From positions 238,303 through 302,302 of the forward strand of contig NZ_SRRU01000010.1 of NCBI RefSeq assembly GCF_004784465.1: 64,000 nt of DNA, given 5' to 3'. A program made the translations under genes and the position numbers. The stretch is from Streptomyces griseoluteus (lineage in GTDB: Bacteria; Actinomycetota; Actinomycetes; Streptomycetales; Streptomycetaceae). Below the pieces are notes generated by a model that was not told the origin of the DNA, made no database searches, and saw nothing but the letters and a program-made list of their open reading frames with translations. This document shows positions 49,572-60,267 of this stretch, in pieces. Every line of letters starts with the position of its first letter. The stretch's first letter is position 1.

Positions 49572-50537
49572 ATGGCGTACGACCTGATCACCATGGGACG
49601 GATCGGGGTGGACCTCTACCCCCTCCAGACCGGTGTCCCGCTCGACCGGGTGACCTCCTTCGGCAAGTTCCTCGGCGGCTCCGCCACCAACGTCGCCGTC
49701 GCCGCCGCCCGCCTCGGACTCGGAACCGCCGTCATCACCCGTACCGGTGACGACCCGTTCGGTACGTACCTCCACGAGGCGCTGCGCGGCTTCGGCGTGG
49801 ACGACCGCTGGGTCACCCCGGTGCCCGGACTGCCCACCCCGGTCACCTTCTGCGAGATCTTCCCGCCGGACGACTTCCCGCTCTACTTCTACCGGCTCCC
49901 CAAGGCCCCCGACCTGGAGATCCACCCCGGCGAACTCGACCTCGACGCGATCCGCGCCGCCCGCGTCCTCTGGGTCACCGGCACCGGCCTGAGCGAGGAG
50001 CCGAGCCGCACCGCCACCCTGGCCGCCCTGGCCCACCGGGCCCGGTCGGGCATCACCGTCTTCGACCTGGACTGGCGGCCCGCTCTGTGGAACGACGCGG
50101 CCCGGGAGGACCCCGGCACCGCCCGCCCCATCTACACCGAGGCCCTGCGGCACGCCACCGTCGCCGTGGGAAACGTGGACGAGGTGGAGATCGCCACCGG
50201 CACCCGCGAACCGCATGCCGCCGCCCGCGCGCTGCTGGACGCGGGGGTGGAGCTGGCGGTGGTGAAGCAGGGCCCCAAGGGAGTCCTCGCCGTCCACCGC
50301 GACGGCGAGAGCGCGGAGGTGCCCCCGCTGCCCGTCACCGTCCTCAACGGCCTCGGCGCGGGCGACGCGTTCGGGGGCGCGCTGTGTCACGGGCTGCTGG
50401 AGGGCTGGGACCTGGAGACGGTGATGCGGCACGCCAACGCCGCCGGGGCGATCGTCGCCTCGCGGCTGGAGTGCTCCTCCGCCATGCCCACGCCGGACGA
50501 GGTGGCTGCCGCGCTGGCGGCGGGAGCGGTGCGATGA
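49572..50537 (+). CDS. iolC: 5-dehydro-2-deoxygluconokinase
   Basis: 321 residues from ATG 49572 with AAGGGGAG upstream. PfkB signatures are FGKFLGGSATNVAVAAARLG and LNGLGAGDAFGGALCHGLL with the catalytic Asp. The N-terminus MAYDLITMGRIGVDLYPLQ is characteristic of IolC. The enzyme phosphorylates 5-dehydro-2-deoxygluconate in myo-inositol degradation. First gene of the plus-strand iol operon. Its stop overlaps the start of a 49-residue ORF as ATGA. Confidence 0.9.
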   Translation: MAYDLITMGRIGVDLYPLQTGVPLDRVTSFGKFLGGSATNVAVAAARLGLGTAVITRTGDDPFGTYLHEALRGFGVDDRWVTPVPGLPTPVTFCEIFPPDDFPLYFYRLPKAPDLEIHPGELDLDAIRAARVLWVTGTGLSEEPSRTATLAALAHRARSGITVFDLDWRPALWNDAAREDPGTARPIYTEALRHATVAVGNVDEVEIATGTREPHAAARALLDAGVELAVVKQGPKGVLAVHRDGESAEVPPLPVTVLNGLGAGDAFGGALCHGLLEGWDLETVMRHANAAGAIVASRLECSSAMPTPDEVAAALAAGAVR

Positions 50538-50683
50538 GCCCTGGCCGGGCGGGGGCGGGGATCGGCGTGGGGGCTACCGGTGGGGGCGCCGCCACCGGGG
50601 CGAAGGCCGCCGCCGGTGCGTCCGGAGCCGGGATCGCCGAGGCCGCCGCCGGACCCCCGGAGCGCGCCGGAGCCGGGCGATGA
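50534..50683 (+). CDS. 49-residue Gly/Ala-rich linker ORF
   Basis: ATG 50534 overlaps the iolC stop (ATGA) and its own TGA 50681-50683 overlaps the ATG of the next gene (ATGA). The product is low-complexity, starting MSPGRAGAGIGVGATGGG and ending PPERAGAGR. It has no domain and may have no function as a protein. The exact fit between two overlapping start/stop pairs suggests it keeps ribosomes moving from iolC to the aldolase-like gene. The motif CGATGAGC occurs at both ends, so it may have arisen by expansion of a single original ATGA overlap. Confidence 0.5.
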   Translation: MSPGRAGAGIGVGATGGGAATGAKAAAGASGAGIAEAAAGPPERAGAGR

Positions 50684-51579
50684 GCACCGCCCACGTCGAC
50701 GTCGCCGCCCTGGTCCACCTCCGTACCCGGCACCCCGAGGCCATCGCGGAGGCTGCCGCACGGCGGGTGCGTCGGCCGTTGGTCGGGGCGAGGGAGCGGC
50801 TGCTGATCGTGGCCGCCGACCATCCGGCGCGGGGCGCGCTCGGCGCCGGCGGGCGGCCCTTCGCCATGGCCGACCGGGCCGACCTGCTGCGCCGGCTGTG
50901 CGTGGCGCTGTCCCGGCCCGGCGTGGACGGGGTGCTGGCCAGTGCCGACGTACTGGACGACCTGCTGCTGCTCGGCGCCCTGGAGGGCAAGGTCGTCCTC
51001 GGCTCCATGAACCGGGGCGGTCTCCAGGGCGCCCGCTTCGAACTGGACGACCGCTTCACCGGACACCGCCCCGAGGACCTCACGCGCCGCCGCTTCGACG
51101 CGGGCAAGCTGCTGCTGCGCATCGACCCCTCCGACCCCGGCTCGCTGACCACCCTGGAGTCCGCCGCCCGCGCCGTCGACGCCATGGCCGAACGCCGACT
51201 CCCGCTGTTCATCGAGCCGTTCCTCAGCCGACGCGGCCCGGACGGGCGCCTGCGCAACGATCTGTCCGCCGCGGCCGTGACCACCTCCCTCGCCATCGCC
51301 TCCGGACTCGGCGGCTCCTCCGCCTACACCTGGTTGAAGGTGCCCGTCACGGAGAACCCGGACGACATGGCCGACGTCATGGCGACCACCACGCTGCCCG
51401 CCGTCCTGCTGGGCGGCGAGACCGGCGGCTCCCCGCAGGAGCAGGCGGCCGCGTACGAGAAGTGGCGCGGCGCGCTGCAACTGCCCACCGTGCGCGGCCT
51501 GGTGGTCGGCCGCACACTGCTGTACCCGGCGGACGGCGACGTGGCCGCCGCCGTGGACACCGCCGCAGGACTGCTGTGA
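50680..51579 (+). CDS. Cgl0158-type (beta/alpha)8-barrel protein, probable aldolase of inositol catabolism
   Basis: 299 residues from ATG 50680. The sequence LLIVAADHPARGALGAGG opens the barrel. GVLASADVLDDLLLLGALEGKVVLGSMNRGGLQG and the later YTWLKVPVTENPDDMADVMATTTLPAVLLGGETGG, with a Lys in a barrel strand, resemble the Cgl0158 family. I know that family from actinobacterial iol clusters. It occupies the place of IolJ (cleavage of 6-phospho-5-dehydro-2-deoxygluconate into DHAP and malonate semialdehyde), so the same role is inferred rather than shown. Nine bp before iolB. Confidence 0.75.
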   Translation: MSTAHVDVAALVHLRTRHPEAIAEAAARRVRRPLVGARERLLIVAADHPARGALGAGGRPFAMADRADLLRRLCVALSRPGVDGVLASADVLDDLLLLGALEGKVVLGSMNRGGLQGARFELDDRFTGHRPEDLTRRRFDAGKLLLRIDPSDPGSLTTLESAARAVDAMAERRLPLFIEPFLSRRGPDGRLRNDLSAAAVTTSLAIASGLGGSSAYTWLKVPVTENPDDMADVMATTTLPAVLLGGETGGSPQEQAAAYEKWRGALQLPTVRGLVVGRTLLYPADGDVAAAVDTAAGLL

Positions 51580-51588
51580 GGGCCCCGC

Positions 51589-52413
51589 ATGACCAGCACC
51601 CGACTCCATCTGCCGCACGGCGAGGCCGCGAGCGGCCCGTACGCGCTCGACATCGGGCCGGATCAGGAGGGCCGGCTCCAGGGTTGGGCCCACACCCGTC
51701 TGCGCGTCGTGGAGCTGGAAGCGGGCGGCACCCATACCTTCGACACCGGTGACGCCGAATGGATCGTGCTCCCCCTCCAGGGTGCATGTACCGTACAAAT
51801 GGACGAGAACGAGTTTCAGATCCGGGGCCGGGAGAACGTGTTCGCGGCAGTCTCCGACTTCGCGTACGCCCCCCGCGACAGCCGGGTCCAGATCGCCTCC
51901 GGCGCGGGAGGCCGCTTCGCCCTGGCAGGAGCGAAGTGCGAGCGACGACTCCCCGCCCGCTACGGCCCCGCGCCGGAGGTCCCCGTCGAAGAGCGCGGCA
52001 GCGGCACCTGCGGCCGCCAGGTGCGCAACTTCGCCGCGGCCGACACCTTCGACTGCGACCGGCTCATCGCCGTGGAGGTCATCACCCCCGGCGGCAACTG
52101 GTCGTCCTACCCGCCGCACAAGCACGACGAGCACCGGCCGGGGGAGGAGTCCGAACTGGAGGAGATCTACTACTTCGAGATCGAGGACGGCGGCCTCGGC
52201 TACCAGCGCGTCTTCCCCTCCCGTACCGGCGGCGCCGACCTGCTCGCCGAGGTCCGCACGGGTGACGCGGTGCTCGTACCCGACGGCTGGCACGGCCCGT
52301 CGATCGCCCAGCCGGGCCACGCCATGTACTACCTGAACGTGATGGCCGGCCCCGGCGCCGACCGGGAGTGGCGGATCAGCTTCCACCCCGACCACACAGG
52401 GGGTTACCGGTGA
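51589..52413 (+). CDS. iolB: 5-deoxy-glucuronate isomerase
   Basis: 274 residues from ATG 51589. It has a double cupin fold with metal ligands in NWSSYPPHKHDEHRPGEESELEEIYYFEI (His, His, Glu) and a final His in VPDGWHGPSIAQPGHAMYYLNVMAGP, the highly conserved IolB blocks. It isomerises 5-deoxy-glucuronate to 5-dehydro-2-deoxygluconate. The stop overlaps the iolD GTG by four bases. Confidence 0.92.
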   Translation: MTSTRLHLPHGEAASGPYALDIGPDQEGRLQGWAHTRLRVVELEAGGTHTFDTGDAEWIVLPLQGACTVQMDENEFQIRGRENVFAAVSDFAYAPRDSRVQIASGAGGRFALAGAKCERRLPARYGPAPEVPVEERGSGTCGRQVRNFAAADTFDCDRLIAVEVITPGGNWSSYPPHKHDEHRPGEESELEEIYYFEIEDGGLGYQRVFPSRTGGADLLAEVRTGDAVLVPDGWHGPSIAQPGHAMYYLNVMAGPGADREWRISFHPDHTGGYR

Positions 52414-54287
52414 CCACCAGGCTCACGGTCGCGCAGGCGCTCGTCCGCTTCCTCGCCGCCCAGTACACCGAGCGCGACGGCGTACGGCAGCGGCTCATCG
52501 GCGCCACCTGGGGGATCTTCGGCCACGGCAACGTCGCCGGACTCGGCCAGGCCCTGCTGGAACACCGCGAGTCGATGCCGTACCACCAGGGCCGCAACGA
52601 GCAGGCGATGGTGCACGCGGCCGTCGGGTACGCCCGCCAGTCGAACCGGCTCTCCACGCACGCGGTGACCACCTCCATCGGCCCCGGCGCCACCAACCTC
52701 GTCACCGGCGCCGCCCTCGCCACCGTCAACCACCTGCCCGTCCTGCTGCTGCCCGGCGACGTCTTCGCCACCCGCCCCGCCGACCCCGTCCTCCAGCAGC
52801 TCGAACTCCCCTGCGCGGGCGATGTGTCGGTGAACGACACCCTGCGCCCGGTGTCCCGGTACTTCGACCGGATCACCCGCCCCGAGGCCCTGATCCCGAG
52901 CGCGCTCGCGGCCGTACGGGTGCTCACCGACCCGGTCGACACCGGCGCCGTCACCCTCGCCCTCCCGCAGGACGTGCAGGTGGAGGCGTACGACTGGCCC
53001 GAGGAGTTCTTCGCCGACCGGGTGTGGACCGTGCGCAGGCCCGGCGCCGACCCGGCCGAACTCGCCGAAGCGGTACGGGTGATCAGGGAGGCCCGGCGTC
53101 CCCTCGTGGTCGCGGGCGGCGGGGTCCACCACAGCCGCGCCGAGGACGCGCTCGCGGAGTTCGCCGCCGCCACCGGCATCCCCGTCGCCTCCACCCAGGC
53201 CGGCAAGGGCTCCCTGCCCTACGACCATCCCCAGGACGTGGGCGGCATCGGCCACACCGGCACCCACACCGCCGGCGAACTCGCCCGCGCGGCCGACCTG
53301 GTGATCGGGGTCGGCACCCGGTACACCGACTTCACCACCGCCTCCGGCACCCTCTTCGAGGACCCCGGTGTGCGCTTCCTCAACCTCAACATCGCGCCCT
53401 TCGACGGCCACAAGCTGGCCGGGCTGCCGCTGGTCGCCGACGCCCGCAGCGGGCTGGGCGAGCTGACCGAGGCGCTGGGGATGCACGGGTACCGGGTGCC
53501 GGAGGCGTTGGTGGCCGGCTACACCGGGGGCAAGGCCCGCTGGGAGGCTCGCGTCGACGCCTGCTTCGCCGCCGAGGACCCCGACGCGGTGCCGACCCAG
53601 ACCCAGGTGATCGGCGCGCTGGACGCCCTGGTGGACGCGAGCGACATCATCGTCAATGCGGCCGGTTCCCTCCCCGGCGACCTGCACAAGCTCTGGCGGA
53701 CCCGCGCCCGCGACCAGTACCACCTCGAGTACGGATACTCCTGCATGGGCTACGAGATCCCGGCCGCCCTCGGCGTGAAGCTCGCCGCGCCCGAACGGAA
53801 CGTCTGGGCGCTGGTCGGCGACGGCACGTATCTGATGATGCCGACCGAGATCGTCACCGCCGTGCAGGAGGGCGTCGCGATCAAGATGGTGCTCATCCAG
53901 AACCACGGGTACGCGTCCATCGGCGGTCTGTCCGAGTCGGTCGGCGCCGAGCGCTTCGGCACGGCCTACCGGTATCCCGCCGGGGACGGCACCCTCACCG
54001 GCCCGCCGCTCCCCGTCGACCTCGCGGCCAACGCGGCCAGCCTCGGCATGCGGGTGCTGCGCGCCCGGACCGTCTTTGAGCTGCGGGAGGCCCTCGCCGG
54101 GGCGCGCGCCGCCGACACCCCCACTTGTGTCTACGTGGAGACCGAAACGTCCGACAGTGTGTCGGGCGCGCCCGCCGCCGCGGCCTGGTGGGATGTTCCT
54201 GTGGCCGAGACCGCGACCAGGCCGTCCGCGGTCAAGGCACGCGAGCTGTACGAACGGCATCTGCCGGCCCGCCGCCGCCATCTGTGA
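52410..54287 (+). CDS. iolD: 3D-(3,5/4)-trihydroxycyclohexane-1,2-dione acylhydrolase
   Basis: 625 residues from GTG 52410, overlapping iolB. It is a ThDP-dependent ring-opening enzyme. The N-terminal TVAQALVRFLAAQYTERDG with ATWGIFGHGNVAGLGQAL is diagnostic of IolD, HQGRNEQAMVHAAVGYARQ holds the activating Glu, and the cofactor motif is VGDGTYLMMPTEI followed by IQNHGYASIGGLS. It opens the inositol-derived ring to 5-deoxy-glucuronate. The family is related only distantly to the ThDP enzyme at 5552-7237. Full length. Confidence 0.93.
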   Translation: MTTRLTVAQALVRFLAAQYTERDGVRQRLIGATWGIFGHGNVAGLGQALLEHRESMPYHQGRNEQAMVHAAVGYARQSNRLSTHAVTTSIGPGATNLVTGAALATVNHLPVLLLPGDVFATRPADPVLQQLELPCAGDVSVNDTLRPVSRYFDRITRPEALIPSALAAVRVLTDPVDTGAVTLALPQDVQVEAYDWPEEFFADRVWTVRRPGADPAELAEAVRVIREARRPLVVAGGGVHHSRAEDALAEFAAATGIPVASTQAGKGSLPYDHPQDVGGIGHTGTHTAGELARAADLVIGVGTRYTDFTTASGTLFEDPGVRFLNLNIAPFDGHKLAGLPLVADARSGLGELTEALGMHGYRVPEALVAGYTGGKARWEARVDACFAAEDPDAVPTQTQVIGALDALVDASDIIVNAAGSLPGDLHKLWRTRARDQYHLEYGYSCMGYEIPAALGVKLAAPERNVWALVGDGTYLMMPTEIVTAVQEGVAIKMVLIQNHGYASIGGLSESVGAERFGTAYRYPAGDGTLTGPPLPVDLAANAASLGMRVLRARTVFELREALAGARAADTPTCVYVETETSDSVSGAPAAAAWWDVPVAETATRPSAVKARELYERHLPARRRHL

Positions 54288-54303
54288 CAAGGAGCCCGAG
54301 GAC

Positions 54304-55806
<1,503 letters not shown>

Positions 55807-55821
55807 GCCGCGCGGACATCC

Positions 55822-55864
55822 GGGCCCGAAGCCAGCTTTCGCCGGCTTCGGGCCCGTCTTTTTT
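55822..55864 (+). terminator. Intrinsic terminator of the iol operon
   Basis: GGGCCCGAAGCC (55822-55833) pairs exactly with GGCTTCGGGCCC (55844-55855) and is followed by GTCTTTTTT. The U-run is unusual in this genome. Confidence 0.92.
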
Positions 55865-56104
55865 CGGCCAGGGCCTGCGGTTCCCGTACGGGTGACGAAG
55901 GCGCGGGGGCTTGCTAGATGGTGCTGTTTCGGTCGTCCAGGGGGGCACCGAGGTGCGGATTTCGTAGGCCGGCACCCATTGACGTGGTGGTTTTCGTCGG
56001 TGTTCCATGCAGCGCCGGGAGCGAGACGTACGACACACCGCGAGCCGCCGGAGGCGATACCGCTCCCGCCCGAGTCCTCACCGCACGAGTCGATCGGACG
56101 CCGC

Positions 56105-57505
56105 ATGACCGACACGCTCCGCCCCGCCGAGCCAGCCCACGCCGCAGAGACCGGTGACGGCCCGCGGAAACTCAAGCGTTCCATCGGCGTCGTAGGCGGC
56201 ACCCTGCTGACGCTCTCCTGCGTGACGCCCGCCTCCACCCTCTTCGTGGTCGTCCCGGACCTCTTCGGCACCCTCGGCACCGCGACCGCGCTCACCATCG
56301 CCATCGGTTCCGTGCTCTGTATCGCCGTGGCGTTCTGCTACGCCGAGCTGGGCACCCTCATCCCCAGCGCGGGCGGCGAGTACGCCATGGTCTCCACCCT
56401 CGCCGGGCGCCTCGCGGGCTGGCTGGTGTTCGTGCTGTCGCTGCTGGTCGTCGTGATCGTTCCACCCGTCATCGCCATGGGCACCGCCGACTACATAGCC
56501 CCCCTCGTGCACCTGGACCCCGCCCTCACCGGCGCCGGGGTCATGCTGCTCGCCACCCTCGCCGGACTGCTCGACCTGCGCGCCAACGCCTGGATCACCG
56601 GCGTCTTCCTGGTCCTGGAGGTGATCGCGGCGGCCGTCGTCGCGGTGCTCGGCTTCTCCCACGCCCACCGGGGCGCCGGGAGCCTGGTCTCCATGGAGGT
56701 GGCCGGAGCCCACGGTGGCATCGACCCCGTCACCGCCGCACTGGTCGTCTCCGGCCTCGCCATCGCCCTCTTCGTCACCCAGGGCTTCTCGACCGCCGTC
56801 TACCTCTCCGAGGAACTGGAGCACCCGCGCCGGGACGTGGCCCGTACCGTGCTCGCCACCCTCGCCATCTCCACCGTGATCATCCTGGTGCCGGTCGCCG
56901 CCATCACCATGGGCGCCACCGACCTGAAGGAACTGACCGGCGGCGACCTCAGCGCGATGGTGACGGCCTGGTCCAGCACGGCCGTCGGTACGTTCGTCAG
57001 CCTCTGCGTCGCCCTCGCCATCGTCAACGCGGGCATCGTGATGGTCATCCAGAACTCCCGCGTCCTGTTCGCCTCCGCCCGCGACAAGGCGTGGCCCACC
57101 CCGGTCAACAGCCTGCTCTCCCGGCTCGGCCGGTTCGGCTCGCCCTGGGTCGCCACCCTCACCGTCGGCATCCCCGGCGCGCTGCTCTGCTTCGTCGACC
57201 TGGACACCCTGTACGGCGTCACCGGGGTCTCCGTCACCGCCATGTACCTGCTCGTCGCGGTCGCCGCCCTGCTGGGCCGCCGCGACAGCCACCGGCACAC
57301 CCCCGCCTGGCGGATGCCGCTGTGGCCGGCCGTACCCGTGCTGCTCATCGCCGTCCTCGGCTACGTCCTCGTCCAGCAGGATCTCGTCTACCTGCTGTGG
57401 ACCGGCGGGATCACCGCCGTCGCCACCCTGTACTGGGCGCTGTACCTGCGGCCCCGCCGCGACACCCACTGGCTGGTCTCACTCCCCGAGGACGCCCGAG
57501 GCTGA
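56105..57505 (+). CDS. APC-family amino acid or amine permease
   Basis: 466 residues from ATG 56105. After a 30-residue hydrophilic start, LKRSIGVVGGTLLTLSCVTPASTLFVVVPDLF and FCYAELGTLIPSAGGEYAMVSTLAGRLAGWLVF are the APC helix 1 and 2-3 patterns; about 12 helices follow (VTQGFSTAVYLSEELEHPRRDVAR is the conserved loop). It imports an amino acid or amine through the cell membrane. It is separated from iol by a terminator. The 240-bp leader (55865-56104) has the hairpin GCACCGAGGTGC and no recognised riboswitch. Confidence 0.85.
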   Translation: MTDTLRPAEPAHAAETGDGPRKLKRSIGVVGGTLLTLSCVTPASTLFVVVPDLFGTLGTATALTIAIGSVLCIAVAFCYAELGTLIPSAGGEYAMVSTLAGRLAGWLVFVLSLLVVVIVPPVIAMGTADYIAPLVHLDPALTGAGVMLLATLAGLLDLRANAWITGVFLVLEVIAAAVVAVLGFSHAHRGAGSLVSMEVAGAHGGIDPVTAALVVSGLAIALFVTQGFSTAVYLSEELEHPRRDVARTVLATLAISTVIILVPVAAITMGATDLKELTGGDLSAMVTAWSSTAVGTFVSLCVALAIVNAGIVMVIQNSRVLFASARDKAWPTPVNSLLSRLGRFGSPWVATLTVGIPGALLCFVDLDTLYGVTGVSVTAMYLLVAVAALLGRRDSHRHTPAWRMPLWPAVPVLLIAVLGYVLVQQDLVYLLWTGGITAVATLYWALYLRPRRDTHWLVSLPEDARG

Positions 57506-57633
57506 CATCGCGGCGGAAACACCGCCCTACCGCGCCCGCAGTACACCCGCCCGGGCCCGTACTCCCGAAGGAGGGGCGGGGGTTCAGCCCGGCGGGGCCG
57601 CCCGGCGGGGAGGGCGGCCCGTACCGTTGGGTC

Positions 57634-60267
57634 ATGGATCTCCGAGTGCCCCGGCTGCTGAAGAGGCCCCGGCGGGCCGCCGCCGCGCTGGGGGCCGCCG
57701 TACTGCTGGCCGCCACCGGGACGTGGACCGCGACCGCGTCCGACCCGCCCCGCCCGCACCGCACCGACCGGGTCCTGACCATGGCGGACGGCACCCGCGT
57801 GGACACCTCCTACTTCACCTCCGGAGGCGGCGGCCGACGCCCCGCCGTCCTCCTGGCCCACGGCTTCGGCGGCAGCAAGGACGACCTGCGCGCCCAGGCC
57901 GAGGACCTCGCCGGGCACGGGTACGCCGTACTCACCTGGTCCGCGCGGGGCTTCGGCCGCTCGACGGGCAGGATCGGGCTCAACGACCCGGCGCACGAGG
58001 TCACCGACGTCTCCCGCCTCGTCGACTGGCTGGCCAGGAGGCCCGAGGTCCGCCTCGACAAGCCCGGCGACCCGCGCGTCGGCATGGCGGGCGGCTCGTA
58101 CGGCGGGGCGATCTCCCTGCTGGCGGCCGGACACGACCCCCGCGTCGACGCCATCGCGCCCGCCGTGACCTACTGGGACCTCGCCGACGCCCTGTTCCCG
58201 AACGGTGTGTTCAAGCGGCTGTGGACCGGCGTCTTCTTCAACTCCGGTGGCGGCTGCGGGCAGTTCGAGCCCGCGCTGTGCGCGATGTACCAGCGCGTCG
58301 CCCAGTCCGGCGTCCCCGACGCGGACGCCCGCGCCCTGCTCCAGCGCCGCTCACCCGCCGCCGTCGCCGACCGGATCAAGGTCCCCACTCTGCTCTTCCA
58401 GGGCCAGACCGACTCCCTGTTCACCCTCGCCCAGTCCGACGCCGCCGAGCGCGCGATCCGGGCCAACGGCGCCCCCGTCAAGGTCGACTGGATCGCGGGC
58501 GGCCACGACGGGGGAGACCTGGAGACCGGCCGGGTACAGGGGCGGGTACGGGACTGGTTCGACCACTACCTCAAGGGCGAGCCGGCCGCCGGCACCGGGC
58601 CCGCCTTCCGGGTCACCCGCACCGGCGGCGTCGACTCCACCGACGGCAGTACCCGCAGCCGGGGCGCCACCGCCGACGCCTACCCCGGCCTGCGCGGCGA
58701 CCCCCGCACCATCCCCCTCACCGGCCGCGAGCAGCGCGTCGCCAACCCGGCAGGCGCCAGCCCGCCCGCCGTCTCCGCCCTGCCCGGCCTCGGCGGAGGC
58801 GGCCTCGCCCAGCTCTCCGCCCTCGGCACCGGCGTCTCCCTCGACTTCCCCGGCCAGTACGCCAGGTTCGACGCGCCACCCCAGCGCACCGCCCTCCGTA
58901 TCACCGGCACCCCGACCGCCCGCGTCCACGTGAAGTCCACCAGCGCCGACGCGGTCCTCTTCGCCAAGCTCTACGACGTCGGCCCCCGCGGCGGCCAGGT
59001 GCTCCCCGGCCGGCTCGTCACCCCGCTCAGGATCACCGGCGCCAAGGCGGGCAAGGACGTGACCGTCACCCTCCCGCCCGTCGACCACGAGGTGCAGCAG
59101 GGCCACCACCTCCGCCTGGTCCTCGCCGCCACCGACCTCGGCTACGCCTCACCCACCGCCCCCGCGACCTACACGGTCTCCCTCAAGGGCCCGTTGAGCG
59201 TGCCCACGGCCCCCGCCGTCACCACCGCGGCCACCCCGCTGCCCGCCTGGGTCTGGTGGCTCCCCCTCGCGGGCGCCGCAGCGGCCCTCGCCCTCCTCCT
59301 CAGCGCCCGCCGCCGCACCTCAGCCCCCGCACCCGATCCGGAACTTGCCGAAGTCCCGCTGGTGATCACCGACTTGAGCAAGCGCTACGCCAAGTCGTCG
59401 GACGGGTACGCCGTACGCGACCTCTCCTTCCGCGTCGAGAAGGGCCAGGTGCTCGGCCTGCTCGGGCCCAACGGCGCGGGCAAGACCACCACCCTGCGCA
59501 TGCTGATGGGCCTGATCCGGCCCGACGGCGGCGAAATCCGCGTCTTCGGCCACGCCGTCCGTCCCGGCGCCCCGGTCCTCTCCCGCGTCGGCGCCTTCGT
59601 GGAGGGGGCCGGCTTCCTGCCCCACCTCACCGGCCGGGAGAACCTGGAGCTGTACTGGCGGGCCACCGGCCGCCCGCCCGAGGACGCCCACCTCGCGGAG
59701 GCCCTGGAGATCGCCGGCCTCGGCGACGCCCTGGCCCGCGCGGTACGCACCTACTCCCAGGGCATGCGCCAGCGCCTGGCCATCGCCCAGGCCATGCTGG
59801 GCCTGCCCGACCTGCTCATCCTGGACGAGCCCACCAACGGCCTGGACCCGCCGCAGATCCGCGAGATGCGCGAGGTGCTGATCCGGTACGCGGCCGCCGG
59901 ACGCACCGTCATCGTCTCCAGCCACCTCCTGGCCGAGGTCGAGCAGTCCTGCACCCACCTGGTGGTCATGGACCGGGGCCGGCTGGTCCAGGCGGGCCCG
60001 GTCCGGGAGATCGTCGGCTCCGGCGACACCCTGCTGGTCGGCACCGGCACCCCCCTCGCCGGCCCGGTCGTGGACAAGGTGGCCGCCCTGGACGGCGTCG
60101 CCTCCGCCGTACCGGCCGAGGACGGCCTGCTGATCCGCCTCGAACCCGGCAACACCGCGGGCGCACTCGTCGTGGACCTGGTCCGGCTGGAGGTGCCCGT
60201 GCTCTCCGTCGGCCCGCACCGGCGTCTGGAGGACGCCTTCCTCACCCTGATCGGAGGCTCCGCGTGA
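57634..60267 (+). CDS. Secreted alpha/beta hydrolase fused to a cytoplasmic ABC ATPase
   Basis: 877 residues from ATG 57634. An N-terminal signal or anchor (RRAAAALGAAVLLAATGTWTATA) is followed by an S15/CocE-type hydrolase: HGFGGSKDDL oxyanion region, nucleophile GGSYGG (Ser about 155), acid in GQTDSLF, His in GGHDGG, then a beta-sandwich C-domain to about 520. One helix (AWVWWLPLAGAAAALALLL) leads to a complete ABC ATPase: Walker A GPNGAGKTT (about 611), signature YSQGMRQRLAIAQA, Walker B LLILDEPTNGLD, and a DrrA-like C-terminal part. The hydrolase is thus outside and the ATPase inside the membrane. The permease gene overlaps by four bases. The reading frame is intact throughout. Confidence 0.85.
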   Translation: MDLRVPRLLKRPRRAAAALGAAVLLAATGTWTATASDPPRPHRTDRVLTMADGTRVDTSYFTSGGGGRRPAVLLAHGFGGSKDDLRAQAEDLAGHGYAVLTWSARGFGRSTGRIGLNDPAHEVTDVSRLVDWLARRPEVRLDKPGDPRVGMAGGSYGGAISLLAAGHDPRVDAIAPAVTYWDLADALFPNGVFKRLWTGVFFNSGGGCGQFEPALCAMYQRVAQSGVPDADARALLQRRSPAAVADRIKVPTLLFQGQTDSLFTLAQSDAAERAIRANGAPVKVDWIAGGHDGGDLETGRVQGRVRDWFDHYLKGEPAAGTGPAFRVTRTGGVDSTDGSTRSRGATADAYPGLRGDPRTIPLTGREQRVANPAGASPPAVSALPGLGGGGLAQLSALGTGVSLDFPGQYARFDAPPQRTALRITGTPTARVHVKSTSADAVLFAKLYDVGPRGGQVLPGRLVTPLRITGAKAGKDVTVTLPPVDHEVQQGHHLRLVLAATDLGYASPTAPATYTVSLKGPLSVPTAPAVTTAATPLPAWVWWLPLAGAAAALALLLSARRRTSAPAPDPELAEVPLVITDLSKRYAKSSDGYAVRDLSFRVEKGQVLGLLGPNGAGKTTTLRMLMGLIRPDGGEIRVFGHAVRPGAPVLSRVGAFVEGAGFLPHLTGRENLELYWRATGRPPEDAHLAEALEIAGLGDALARAVRTYSQGMRQRLAIAQAMLGLPDLLILDEPTNGLDPPQIREMREVLIRYAAAGRTVIVSSHLLAEVEQSCTHLVVMDRGRLVQAGPVREIVGSGDTLLVGTGTPLAGPVVDKVAALDGVASAVPAEDGLLIRLEPGNTAGALVVDLVRLEVPVLSVGPHRRLEDAFLTLIGGSA

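Noticed and set aside
55865..56104. Riboswitch in the APC permease leader
   Set aside because: The leader is long and has a GCACC/GGTGC hairpin, but no core of a known riboswitch class could be recognised.
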